Source: Clavibacter sepedonicus (GTDB lineage Bacteria; Actinomycetota; Actinomycetes; Actinomycetales; Microbacteriaceae). Taken from it: a DNA stretch of 64,000 nt. The stretch is taken from positions 1,798,001 through 1,862,000 of the forward strand of contig NC_010407.1 in NCBI RefSeq assembly GCF_000069225.1. Direction: 5' to 3'. Below the pieces are notes generated by a model. The model was not told the origin of the DNA and searched no databases. It was given only the letters and a program-made list of their open reading frames with translations. Below, piece after piece: positions 37,597 through 47,565 of the stretch. Position 1 is the stretch's first letter. Every line of letters begins with the position of its first letter. A program made the position numbers and the translations under genes.

Positions 37597-38820
37597 CTAG
37601 TCCTCGAGCAGCCGACGCACGACGGAGTCGGCGAGCAGGCGCCCCTGCAGCGTCAGGACGAGCGTCCCGGACAGGGCGGCGCGCGGCTCCACGAGCCCGT
37701 CGGCGATGAGACCCGCGACCTGGCGCCGGCCCTCCGCGGTGAGCGTCGGGATCGCGAGCCCGTCGCGGATGCGGGCGCCGAGCAGCACGCGCTCCACCTC
37801 GCGCGTCGCGTCGTCGAGCGACTCGCGGCCCGCGCCGGGTGAGGCCCCGGCGAGCACGCGGTCGGCGTGTGCCGCCGGGTGCTTGACGTTCCACCAGCGG
37901 ACCCCGCCCACGTGGCTGTGCGCGCCCGGGCCGACGCCCCACCAGTCGTGGCCCTGCCAGTACGCGAGGTTGTGGCGGCTGCGGCGGCCGTCGCGCGCCC
38001 AGTTGCTCACCTCGTACCACTCGTAGCCGGCCTCGCCGAGCATGCGGTCGGCGAGCTCGTACATGTCGGCCTGGAGGTCCTCGTCCGGCTCCGGCACCTC
38101 GCCGCGGCGGATCTGCCGCGCCAGCTTCGTCCCAGGCTCGACGATGAGCGCGTAGGCCGAGAGGTGGTCGGGCTCCTGCGCGATCGCCTGCTCGAGCGAG
38201 GCGCGCCAGTCGTCGATGGTCTCCCCCGGCGTCCCGTAGATGAGGTCGAGGCTGACCTCGAGGCCGGCCGCCCGGGCGCCGCGGACGACGGGGGCGATGC
38301 GGGCGGGATCGTGCGTGCGCTCGAGCGTCGCGAGCACGCGCGGCACGGCGGACTGCATGCCGAAGGACACGCGCGTGAAGCCGCCCGCCGCGAGGGCGGC
38401 GAGGTACGCGTCGTCGACGCTGTCGGGGTTCGCCTCCGTCGTGACCTCGGCGCCCTCGGCGATGCCCCACGTGTCGCGCACGGCGTCGAGCATCCGGACG
38501 AGGTCCTCGACCGGGAGGAGCGTGGGCGTGCCGCCCCCGAGGAAGACCGTGGACGCGGGGCGCGCGGGGACACCGGACTCGCGCAGCGCGGAACCGGCGA
38601 ACCGCACCTCCTGCACGGCCTGCGACGCGTAGTCGGACTGCTTCACGCCGCGGAGCTCCGGCGCCGTGTACGTGTTGAAGTCGCAGTACCCGCAGCGGAC
38701 CCGGCAGAAGGGGACGTGCAGGTAGACGCCGAACGCGCGCGCGTCCGCGCCCTCGGCCGCGGATGCGGGGAGCAGGCCGTCGGCGGGGGCGGGATCAGCG
38801 AGGGGCAGGGCGGACGGCAT
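37597..38820 (-). CDS. hemW: Radical SAM heme chaperone HemW
   Basis: Radical SAM protein of 407 residues, formerly called coproporphyrinogen oxidase-like, that handles heme. The cluster motif C-x3-C-x2-C is CRVRCGYC at about residue 38. SAM-binding FLGGGTPTLL, the stretch PDHLSAYALIVEPGT and a C-terminal HemW domain are present. The ATG at 38820 is preferred because the fold begins about 30 residues later and longer extensions lack a ribosome site. Confidence 0.92.
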   Translation of the reverse strand: MPSALPLADPAPADGLLPASAAEGADARAFGVYLHVPFCRVRCGYCDFNTYTAPELRGVKQSDYASQAVQEVRFAGSALRESGVPARPASTVFLGGGTPTLLPVEDLVRMLDAVRDTWGIAEGAEVTTEANPDSVDDAYLAALAAGGFTRVSFGMQSAVPRVLATLERTHDPARIAPVVRGARAAGLEVSLDLIYGTPGETIDDWRASLEQAIAQEPDHLSAYALIVEPGTKLARQIRRGEVPEPDEDLQADMYELADRMLGEAGYEWYEVSNWARDGRRSRHNLAYWQGHDWWGVGPGAHSHVGGVRWWNVKHPAAHADRVLAGASPGAGRESLDDATREVERVLLGARIRDGLAIPTLTAEGRRQVAGLIADGLVEPRAALSGTLVLTLQGRLLADSVVRRLLED

Positions 38821-38902
38821 CCGTCCATCATCCCCCGGCGAGGAAGCGCCCCGGTGCGCGGGCCGTTGGGGTCGCGTCCCCGTCCTCCGGCAGGATGGGG
38901 GC

Positions 38903-39604
38903 ATGACCGACGCCCCGACGCCCCGGCCCCTGCACGTCCTCTGGGACGTCGACGGCACGCTGCTCCTCAACGGCCCGCGCGCCGGCAGCATGTACCACCG
39001 CGCGATCGAGCTGGCCGCAGGCGAGGAGCTCGAGGACCGCACGGTGCACGCGCACGGGAAGACCGACGGGCAGATCATCTGGGAGACCCTCGACCTCTAC
39101 GGGATGCCGGCGTCGCTGCACGCGGCGGTCCGCGAGCAGCTCGAGGGCATGTCGCGCGTCGAGCACTACGGCGCGGGTCGCCGCGAGGTGCCGGTCGGCG
39201 TCCCGCGCCTCGTCGCCGACGTGGCCGCACGCGGCTGGATCAACGCGCTGCTGACGGGCAACTCGCCGCTGCGGGCCCGCTACAAGCTCGACGGCGCGGG
39301 GCTCGACGTCGACCTCTTCGACTGGGACGCATCGTTCTTCGGGCACCAGGCGCGGATCCGCAGCGACCTCACCCGCCGCGCGGCAGAGGCGCTGGCCGGG
39401 GCGACGGTCGTCATCATCGGCGACACCCCGGCGGACGGCGTCGCCGCCGAGGCGGCGGGATTCCCGTTCGTCGCCGTCGCGACGGGCGCCTACGGCGTCG
39501 CCGAGCTCCGGGCGCCGGATGCTCACGCGGCGCTCGTGGTGCCGGACCTCGCGGTCGGCCACGACGAGGTCATGGCATACCTCGACGGGCTCGCCGCGCG
39601 CTGA
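38903..39604 (+). CDS. HAD family hydrolase
   Basis: Phosphatase-like protein of 233 residues. HAD motif I is WDVDGTLLL (about 13-21) with nucleophile Asp and second Asp; motif II is LLTGNSP; motif III/IV is VVIIGDTPADGVAA. The helical cap lies between about 25 and 95. Resembles phosphoglycolate phosphatase relatives but substrate is not certain. Divergent from hemW. Confidence 0.87.
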   Translation: MTDAPTPRPLHVLWDVDGTLLLNGPRAGSMYHRAIELAAGEELEDRTVHAHGKTDGQIIWETLDLYGMPASLHAAVREQLEGMSRVEHYGAGRREVPVGVPRLVADVAARGWINALLTGNSPLRARYKLDGAGLDVDLFDWDASFFGHQARIRSDLTRRAAEALAGATVVIIGDTPADGVAAEAAGFPFVAVATGAYGVAELRAPDAHAALVVPDLAVGHDEVMAYLDGLAAR

Positions 39605-39625
39605 CGCGGCCCGGCGGGCGACGGA

Positions 39626-40279
39626 TCAAGCGGACGCGACCGCCGGGTGCAGGGCCTTCAGGTAGCGGCGCATGAACACGCCCTGGATGATCCGGAGCAC
39701 CGGGCTCGCGAGCCGCATGGGCCACGACGCGGGGCGCGAGAAGACGCGGAGGGTGAGCCACACGCTGCCGTCGGGCTCGCGGGAGACGAGGAACGCCTCC
39801 TCGCCGCTCAGCGGGTGCCCGTGCACCGTGCCGTACGCGAAGCCCACTCGGTCGGTCTCCTGCACGGTGTAGACGACGCGGACGGGCGCCTCGGGGCGGA
39901 ACGGCCCGAACGGCATGCGGAGCACGGCCGAGGTGCCCGACGTGATCCACGCGGTGCCGTCGTCGCCGTACAGCGTCTCCCGCGGGCGGTCCACCGGGAC
40001 CTGGGGCACCCCGTCCTCGTCGAACTCGAGGCCCGTGTAGCCGGGGTCGTCCGGGACCTCCTGCTCGATGCGGGTGACCTCGATGCCGCTGCCGCGCTGC
40101 ACGCCCCAGGTCATGAGGAGGGCGACGGCCTGCTCGAAGCGCTCGTCGCCGCTGCCGAGCCGGGCGCTCGCCTCCGCGGGACGGTAGCCCTCGGGCGGGT
40201 AGGTCATGAGGTCGACGGCCTGGGTGCCGCCGACGGAGCCGTACGTGACGGCGGTCGCGGTGTAGGTGCTGCGGCGCAT
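39626..40279 (-). CDS. DUF1990 family protein
   Basis: Protein of 217 residues belonging to the DUF1990 family: the LMTYPPEGYRPAEASARLG opening, then VVYTVQETDRVGFAYGTVHGHPLSGEEAF, are characteristic. Function unknown; family members may bind lipids or act as START-like proteins. The start at 40279 lies directly before the domain; the longer frame to 40453 is not supported. Confidence 0.82.
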   Translation of the reverse strand: MRRSTYTATAVTYGSVGGTQAVDLMTYPPEGYRPAEASARLGSGDERFEQAVALLMTWGVQRGSGIEVTRIEQEVPDDPGYTGLEFDEDGVPQVPVDRPRETLYGDDGTAWITSGTSAVLRMPFGPFRPEAPVRVVYTVQETDRVGFAYGTVHGHPLSGEEAFLVSREPDGSVWLTLRVFSRPASWPMRLASPVLRIIQGVFMRRYLKALHPAVASA

Positions 40280-40693
40280 GACGACAAGACTACGGCGTGG
40301 GGCTGCGCGGTCCCCTGACGCACGCGAGCACCCGTCCCACCGTCGCGCGACGTCGCGCCCGACATCGGGCTCGGAGCGACCTCGCCCCCTGCTCGGGGGT
40401 GCCCGAAGGCCCCTCCTCATCCGTGCGGATGACGTCGGAGGCGGATCCCTCATCCCCGCGCCGTAGCACGAAACGAAGCGTTATCCGTCCGTGACCCGGG
40501 GTTCTCCTAGGCGTCTCCTGCGCCCGATACGTTTCAGCCAAGGCCGGTCCGACCGGCTCAGGGGAACGTCATCTCGGGTGCACTCGACCCGGTCCGCAAT
40601 GCGGTCCGGTCGTCGTCCGCGCCTCGATCCGTCGTACCCGCACATCCACTCCTCGCACCTCTCGACCACCGCGTCGACCATCGGAAGGCCATC
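40280..40693. other. Long leader/intergenic region before the secreted-protein array
   Basis: 414 bases without a gene. It contains a hairpin GCCGGT-CCG-ACCGGC (40543-40557), a repeated CGGTCCG near 40590-40607 and, just before the GTG at 40694, the ribosome site GGAAGG. It must hold the promoter for the first secreted gene, but no clear -35/-10 pair was found. A structured leader is possible; no known riboswitch was recognised. Confidence 0.4.
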
Positions 40694-41467
40694 GTGAACC
40701 GCTCCATCCCCGCCCTCGCCATCGCCGGAGCCCTCGTGCTCGGCAGCGCCATCGTCGCCGCGCCGGCGCAGGCGACCCCCGGCGACGGCACCTACTACTC
40801 CGTGCCCGGCACATCGTTCCTCTTCACGGTCGACGCGGTGGACGGGAAGCCTGCCCTCGGTGTCGCGACCTACGAGGAGTGGCAGGAGGACGGCTTCCCC
40901 TCCCCACGACCGGCGGCCGTCGAGTACCTCAAGTACACGTGGGACTCCACCATCTACCAGGACGCCACGGTCGACGGCGTGTCCTTCAGCACGCGCATCG
41001 ACTACGCCACGTGGCGCTCCGTCGGCTTCCCCGCGCCGCGCACGGACCGCCTGGCGGCCGACTCCGAGATCCACCGCTACACGGGGTCCGATGAGCTCTT
41101 CGTCTGGGCGGGAGCCGCGTTCACGGACGACCCCGCGGTGCACAAGCTGACGTTCGCCGAGTTCGCGCACCTCGGATACCCTGCTGTCGACTACGAGTCC
41201 GAGCCCGAGTTCCGGAAGCTGTCCTGGAGCCCGAACATCGTCGGGCCGGTCGACCAGGCTGGCACCATCGGCGTCGTCGACTTCGCCACGTGGGACTACT
41301 ACGCACGTCCGACGCCGCAGATCGTGACGTCGTTCGACGGTGACCGGTTCTGCAAGGCCGCGGGCTCCGCCGACATCCGCTACGTCGGCATCGCCGCGCC
41401 CAAGGGCGTGAAGCTCAGCTACGCGCAGTGGCGCGAGGCGGGCTTCCCCGCTCCCGGACGCTGCTGA
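40694..41467 (+). CDS. Secreted five-module repeat protein, tandem paralogue 1
   Basis: Unknown family. 257 residues, GTG start with GGAAGG ribosome site. A Sec signal peptide ends PAQA at about residue 28. The mature part has about five imperfect modules of 40-48 residues, each ending in a Y/F-x2-W/F-x3-G-x-P-type motif: YEEWQEDGFPSP, YATWRSVGFPAP, FAEFAHLGYPAV, FATWDYYARPTP, YAQWREAGFPAP. The only two Cys are in the last module (DRFCKAAG and the final residue) and could form a disulfide. Followed by its own terminator. No enzyme motif is seen; a cell-wall or host-surface binding role is possible. Confidence 0.75.
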   Translation: MNRSIPALAIAGALVLGSAIVAAPAQATPGDGTYYSVPGTSFLFTVDAVDGKPALGVATYEEWQEDGFPSPRPAAVEYLKYTWDSTIYQDATVDGVSFSTRIDYATWRSVGFPAPRTDRLAADSEIHRYTGSDELFVWAGAAFTDDPAVHKLTFAEFAHLGYPAVDYESEPEFRKLSWSPNIVGPVDQAGTIGVVDFATWDYYARPTPQIVTSFDGDRFCKAAGSADIRYVGIAAPKGVKLSYAQWREAGFPAPGRC

Positions 41468-41474
41468 TCCCCGG

Positions 41475-41498
41475 GCGGGCAGCCGACCGGCTGCCCGC
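41475..41498 (+). terminator. Terminator after secreted paralogue 1
   Basis: Perfect 10-bp stem GCGGGCAGCC with GACC loop, followed by a pyrimidine-rich CTTCCCCTTCTC tail, 7 bases after the stop codon. Confidence 0.7.
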
Positions 41499-41550
41499 CT
41501 TCCCCTTCTCCACCTCCCACCTCATGACCCCATCGCCTCGGAAGGCCACC

Positions 41551-42330
41551 GTGAACCGCTCGATCCCCGCCCTCGTCCTCGCAGGCGCCCTCGTCCTGGG
41601 TGGAGCGCTCGTCGCCTCCCCCGCGCAGGCCGCGCCCAAGCACAGCGCCTACTACTCGGTCCCGTTCAGCGGCGACCTCTACGTCACTGATGCGACCGGG
41701 GGCGAGAAGTACGCCACGCCGGCGTACTTCGAGGACTGGAAGGCCGACGGCTTCCCCCAGCCCGTCGCGGCGACGATCTCCTACCGCGGCTTCACCTGGA
41801 CGGAGGACATCTACGCCGACATCCAGACGGAGCCGGGCGCTGCATCGACGCTCGGCCTGACGTACTCGCAGTGGAGCGCCGCGGGCTCGCCGAAGCCGAC
41901 GAAGAACGTGCTGCCCGTCAACGCCGGCGTGTTCAAGTACTCGTACTCGGACGAGCTCTTCGTCTTCGTCTTCGTCTTCAGCTTCGGGGACGACGTCCCG
42001 GTCAACCACAAGCTGACCTTCGCCGAGTACGCGGCACTGGGCTACCCCTCCTCGGACGTGCGTGAGGGAGGCTTCCGCAAGCTCTCCTGGCTCCCGGCGA
42101 TCGTGGGACCGACCGTGCCCTCCTACGAGGTCGTGGCGATCGACTTCTGGACCTGGGAGTACTGGGGCACGCCCACGCCGCAGATCGTGAAGTCGTTCGA
42201 CGGCGACCGGTTCTGCAAGGCCCCCGGCTCGGCGGACATCCGCTACGTCGGCATCGCCGCGCCGGACGGCGTGAAGCTTACCTTCAGCCAGTGGCGCGAG
42301 GCGGGCTTCCCCGCCCCTGCCCGCTGCTGA
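41551..42330 (+). CDS. Secreted five-module repeat protein, tandem paralogue 2
   Basis: 259 residues; closest of the three to paralogue 1. The start region (GGAAGGCCACC-GTG-AACCGCTC) is almost identical to that of paralogue 1, so GTG at 41551 is chosen over the ATG at 41524. Signal peptide ends PAQA near residue 30. Five modules: YFEDWKADGFPQP, YSQWSAAGSPKP, FAEYAALGYPSS, FWTWEYWGTPTP, FSQWREAGFPAP. Two Cys only, DRFCKAPG and the last residue. The third module carries FVFVFVFSF encoded by a CTTCGT hexamer repeat (41958-41975), a likely slippage expansion relative to paralogue 1. Function unknown. Confidence 0.75.
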   Translation: MNRSIPALVLAGALVLGGALVASPAQAAPKHSAYYSVPFSGDLYVTDATGGEKYATPAYFEDWKADGFPQPVAATISYRGFTWTEDIYADIQTEPGAASTLGLTYSQWSAAGSPKPTKNVLPVNAGVFKYSYSDELFVFVFVFSFGDDVPVNHKLTFAEYAALGYPSSDVREGGFRKLSWLPAIVGPTVPSYEVVAIDFWTWEYWGTPTPQIVKSFDGDRFCKAPGSADIRYVGIAAPDGVKLTFSQWREAGFPAPARC

Positions 42331-42339
42331 TCACCCGGT

Positions 42340-42359
42340 GGGCAGCTGTCCGGCTGCCC
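42340..42359 (+). terminator. Terminator-like hairpin after secreted paralogue 2
   Basis: Stem GGGCAGC / GCTGCCC with a 6-nt loop, 9 bases after the stop; its 3' arm runs into a run of 11 C. Confidence 0.55.
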
Positions 42360-42367
42360 CCCCCCCC
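42357..42367 (+). repeat. Run of 11 C between paralogues 2 and 3
   Basis: Uninterrupted homopolymer of 11 C, 32 bases before the ATG of paralogue 3 and overlapping the preceding hairpin. Tracts of this length are prone to slippage and also to sequencing error. Confidence 0.9.
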
Positions 42368-42399
42368 GCACGACCTACAGGTAAGAAGGAACCCGCGCC

Positions 42400-43176
42400 A
42401 TGAACCGATCATTCGCCGTCATCGTCGCCGGAGCGCTCGCGCTCGGCACGACCCTCACCGCAGCACCCGCCCTCGCGGCCACCGCAGCTGCCGCGCCCTC
42501 GGGCGCGAGCTACTACTCGCTCCCGTTCACCGACGACCTGTACCGGGTCGCTGGCGATGCGGAGCCGATGGCCGCCTCGTACGACGAGTGGAAGGCCGAC
42601 GGGTTCCCGTCGCCGGTCCGCGCGTCGTTCACGACGCTCAAGTACACCTGGGCGCCGGAGATCTACGCGGACGTCGACCTGCCGGGTCAGGCCATCACCC
42701 TCGGGCTCGACTACGCCGGATGGCGCGCGGCCGGCTTCCCGACGCCGCGCACGGACGTGCTCGCGTCGGGCACCTTCATCTTCAAGTACGCCAGCTCGGA
42801 CGAGCTGTTCGCGTCCACTGTCCGCTGGCAGACGGACACGGCCGACTTCCACAAGCTGACCTACGCCGAGTGGACCCGTATCGGTTCCCCCGCGGCCGAT
42901 CTGGGTGGTGACGTCTCCTACGAGAAGCTCTCGTGGCTCTCGACGATCATCGGGCCGGACTACCAGACCGGCGAGCGCGGCTTCGTCGACTACGACGAGT
43001 GGGTCTACCTCGACCGTCCGACCCCGCGCGTCGTCGCGTCCTTCCGCGGCGACCGCTACTGCCAGGCAGCCGGATCCGACGACATCGTCTACCGCGGCGA
43101 CGCCGCTCCGCAGGGCCTCACGATGAGCTACTCGCAGTGGGTCGCGGCCGGAAAGCCCGCGCGCACGCGCTGCTAG
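42400..43176 (+). CDS. Secreted five-module repeat protein, tandem paralogue 3
   Basis: 258 residues, ATG start with AAGAAGGAA ribosome site. Sec signal peptide ends PALA near residue 26. Modules: YDEWKADGFPSP, YAGWRAAGFPTP, YAEWTRIGSPAA, YDEWVYLDRPTP, YSQWVAAGKPAR. Two Cys only, DRYCQAAG and the final residue. The SDELF stretch of module 3 (KYASSDELFAS) is shared with paralogues 1 and 2. Function unknown; the family is defined by this locus as far as I can see. Confidence 0.75.
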   Translation: MNRSFAVIVAGALALGTTLTAAPALAATAAAAPSGASYYSLPFTDDLYRVAGDAEPMAASYDEWKADGFPSPVRASFTTLKYTWAPEIYADVDLPGQAITLGLDYAGWRAAGFPTPRTDVLASGTFIFKYASSDELFASTVRWQTDTADFHKLTYAEWTRIGSPAADLGGDVSYEKLSWLSTIIGPDYQTGERGFVDYDEWVYLDRPTPRVVASFRGDRYCQAAGSDDIVYRGDAAPQGLTMSYSQWVAAGKPARTRC

Positions 43177-43197
43177 TACGAGAGATCGCACACGGCG

Positions 43198-43226
43198 GTC
43201 GGATCCCAGCCAAGCTCGGGTCCGAC
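43198..43226 (+). terminator. Hairpin between paralogues 3 and 4
   Basis: GTCGGA pairs with TCCGAC and the inner CCC with GGG across a bulged T (9 bp total), 21 bases after the stop of paralogue 3. Confidence 0.4.
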
Positions 43227-43276
43227 TGCACTGTGGTCTCCGCACCACCCCCACCAGCATCGTCCGAGAGGCCCCC

Positions 43277-44104
43277 ATGAACCGCCCGCTCACCTCGCTC
43301 GCCCTCGTCGGCGCGCTGCTCGTCGGAGGAGCCCTCGCGGCTGCCCCCGCGAACGCCGTCGGCGACGACGGCACCGTCGTCTACTACTCGCTCCCGTTCC
43401 GGAGCGATCTCGTCCGCGTCGAACAGCCCAGCGATCAGCCCCAGGCCCTCATCACCACGGCGACGTACGCCCAGTGGCAGGCCGACGGCTTCCCGGCACC
43501 TGCCGCAGCAGGAGTCACGTACCACGCGTACACCTGGTCGCCCGACGTGCTCGCCGATCTCACCTTCGGCACCGACGACCGGGCCGAGGCGACGCGGTTG
43601 TCGTTCGCAGAATGGCAGCGGGTCGGATCCCCTCGACCCGTCACCACGTCCCTGCCGGAGGTCGGCTACGCGTTCAGCTACGGCTCGTCCTCGGAGGTGT
43701 TCGTGGACACCTTCCTCCTCTTCCTGCACGGCGGCACGCCGCTGACGGCGCCCACTCACAAGCTGACCTACGCCGAGTACGTCCACCTCGGCTCCGCTGA
43801 GCTCGCGTACAACGTCGCGGACAACTACCCGTTCTCCGGCATGTTCATGCGGAAGCTCGCGTGGAGTCCGGCGATCGTGTGGGAGATCCCGCAGAACGGC
43901 AGCGGCGACCTGCTCTCATACGACGACTGGGCGGCCCGCGCGTTCCCGACGCCGCAGGTCGTGAAGTCCTTCCCCGGTGACCGCTACTGCCAGGCCGCCG
44001 GATCCTCCGACATCACGTACCGCGGCTACGCGGCACCCGGTGGCGTGAAGATGAGCTACTCCCAGTGGGCCGCTGCCGGCCGGCCGGCTCCCGCTCGCTG
44101 CTGA
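43277..44104 (+). CDS. Secreted five-module repeat protein, tandem paralogue 4
   Basis: 275 residues, the longest and most divergent of the four. Signal peptide ends PANA near residue 26. Modules: YAQWQADGFPAP, FAEWQRVGSPRP, YAEYVHLGSAEL, YDDWAARAFPTP, YSQWAAAGRPAP. Two Cys only, DRYCQAAG and the last residue, as in the other three. The middle module is extended (DTFLLFLHGGTPLTAP). Followed by a strong hairpin shared with lepA, which converges on it. Function unknown. Confidence 0.75.
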   Translation: MNRPLTSLALVGALLVGGALAAAPANAVGDDGTVVYYSLPFRSDLVRVEQPSDQPQALITTATYAQWQADGFPAPAAAGVTYHAYTWSPDVLADLTFGTDDRAEATRLSFAEWQRVGSPRPVTTSLPEVGYAFSYGSSSEVFVDTFLLFLHGGTPLTAPTHKLTYAEYVHLGSAELAYNVADNYPFSGMFMRKLAWSPAIVWEIPQNGSGDLLSYDDWAARAFPTPQVVKSFPGDRYCQAAGSSDITYRGYAAPGGVKMSYSQWAAAGRPAPARC

Positions 44105-44123
44105 TCGTCCGTCACTGAACGCG

Positions 44124-44157
44124 GAAGCGCCCCCTGCCGAGAGGCAGGGGGCGCTTC
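44124..44157. terminator. Bidirectional terminator between paralogue 4 and lepA
   Basis: Perfect 15-bp stem GAAGCGCCCCCTGCC and its complement with a GAGA tetraloop, between convergent genes. Confidence 0.85.
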
Positions 44158-44174
44158 GTCCATGCGGCGGACGG

Positions 44175-46022
<1,848 letters not shown>

Positions 46023-46121
46023 GCGTTCCTTAACGATGTGTCGACGGTGGGACGGGCACGACGATCATCCCACGGCGGGGCGAGCCGGATGCCCGGGAGG
46101 CCGCGCGAGGACCTCGGGATC

Positions 46122-46916
46122 TCAGAACCCGATGGCCGCGCCGCCGGGCAGCGCGTCGTCGAGGTCCGCGTCCTCCGTCTGCCCGAGGAGCGGCCGGACC
46201 AGCGGTCCCCCGTCGGAGCCCTGGACCGTCACGGCCTGCACCCCGACGGGGCGGGAGAAGGCCACGGCGCCCCCGGGCACGTCGAGGAAGTCCTGCGCGG
46301 AGTCGAGGTACGCGACCATGCGCGTACCCGACGGCAGGGCGGCCCGCTGCTCCTCGAGGGTGGCGCCCGGGCGCTGGACCTCGATGATGATCCGGCCGTC
46401 GACCTGCCAGCGCGCCGTCCCGGACGCAACCCGATCCACCCGCAGCTCGACGAGGACGGTGTCCCAGCGGGACCCCGCGGTGCCACCGGGCTGCGGGACG
46501 CGGGCGTCGCGCACGCGGACGACCGTGCCGACGACGACCGCGTCGCTCGCGGCGGCCATCGCCGTCGTGTCGGAGTACGGGTCGTAGTCGATCACGCCGT
46601 GGACGAATGCGCCGCGGGCGATGTCGACGTCGAAGGGCGCGTCGCCGACGGGCGCCGCCGGCGTGGGCGCGCGGCCCCCGCTCGGCCTGCCCACGAGGGC
46701 GGCGCCCACGACGGCGGCCGTGACGGCAGAGGCGGCCAGCCCCATGCAGAGCGCGCGACGTCGGGTCCAGCGCGCCGGTGATGCCCGGTGTGCGGTCGCG
46801 TACTCCTCGTCGGCGCGCGCCATGAGCAGCGCGCGTCCCCGATCGAGGGCGTCGTCCGTCACGGCCGGCGGATCGCCTCCCGCTCGCTCGATCGCGTCGA
46901 GCACCCGGTCATCCAT
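46122..46916 (-). CDS. Membrane-anchored protein paired with an ECF sigma factor
   Basis: Protein of 264 residues with a cytoplasmic N-terminus of about 50, one membrane helix (about 53-75, ALCMGLAASAVTAAVVGAALVG) and an extracytoplasmic domain with no family I recognise (DAVVVGTVVRVRDARV, VDRVASGTARWQVDG). Its start overlaps the sigma factor gene by 8 nt, so it takes the place of an anti-sigma factor, but the His-x3-Cys-x2-Cys zinc motif of ZAS anti-sigmas is missing. Role as anti-sigma or target is inference. Confidence 0.65.
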   Translation of the reverse strand: MDDRVLDAIERAGGDPPAVTDDALDRGRALLMARADEEYATAHRASPARWTRRRALCMGLAASAVTAAVVGAALVGRPSGGRAPTPAAPVGDAPFDVDIARGAFVHGVIDYDPYSDTTAMAAASDAVVVGTVVRVRDARVPQPGGTAGSRWDTVLVELRVDRVASGTARWQVDGRIIIEVQRPGATLEEQRAALPSGTRMVAYLDSAQDFLDVPGGAVAFSRPVGVQAVTVQGSDGGPLVRPLLGQTEDADLDDALPGGAAIGF

Positions 46917-47520
46917 CGTCCGCTCCGCTCCTCGCGCCCTGCGCGTCCTCGACGAGCGGACGCAGACGGCGCCTCGCCCGGTGCAGCCTGCTGCCGACCG
47001 TGCCTTCCGGGATGCCGAGCACACGGGCGATCCCGGCGTGGTCGAGTCCGCCCCACGCGTGCAGGAGGAGCACGTCGCGCTCGCGATCTGGCATCCGCGC
47101 GAGCTCCGCGCGGACGGCGTCGATCCCGCGAGCCGCGTCGAGCCGGTCCGACGCGGCGGCCTCGTCGTCCAGCGGCACCGATGCGTCGTGGAAGGCCGCC
47201 ATGCCCCGGCGGGCATGAGCGTCGCTCCGTCGATGGCGGTGCAGCAGGTTCGTGGCGATGCCGAGCAGCCAGGGCAGCGCATCCGGGCGCTCGAGGTCGT
47301 AGGTCGTGCGCCGTTCGAAGGCGACGAGGAACGTCGAAGACATCACGTCATCCGCGGCCTGCATGCCGACCGCGCGCGCTGCGTACCGGTGCACGGTCGG
47401 CGCGTGCCGGTCGTACAGCTCGGCGAACGCCCGAGGGGTCGTCGACGACCGCTCGATGATGTCGCTGTCGGTGCTCACATCCGGTATCGCCCGGCGCGGG
47501 TCCGTGCTTTCACGCTCCAT
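46909..47520 (-). CDS. ECF-type RNA polymerase sigma factor
   Basis: Sigma-70 family, extracytoplasmic-function group, 203 residues. Region 2 at about 28-95 (FAELYDRHAPTVHRYAARAVG, then LPWLLGIATNLLHRHRR) and region 4 at about 135-190 (MPDRERDVLLLHAWGGLDHAGIARVLGIPEGTV). Coupled to the membrane protein gene downstream. Regulon not visible. Confidence 0.92.
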   Translation of the reverse strand: MERESTDPRRAIPDVSTDSDIIERSSTTPRAFAELYDRHAPTVHRYAARAVGMQAADDVMSSTFLVAFERRTTYDLERPDALPWLLGIATNLLHRHRRSDAHARRGMAAFHDASVPLDDEAAASDRLDAARGIDAVRAELARMPDRERDVLLLHAWGGLDHAGIARVLGIPEGTVGSRLHRARRRLRPLVEDAQGARSGADDG

Positions 47521-47565
47521 GACGTCCGGGCGTGTCGCGAGGGCTGTCGACGGACGCGGTGCGCG

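Noticed and set aside
40280..40693. Possible riboswitch (c-di-AMP type) before the secreted array
   Set aside because: The region has hairpins, but I could not match the conserved core of any riboswitch; recorded only as a leader.
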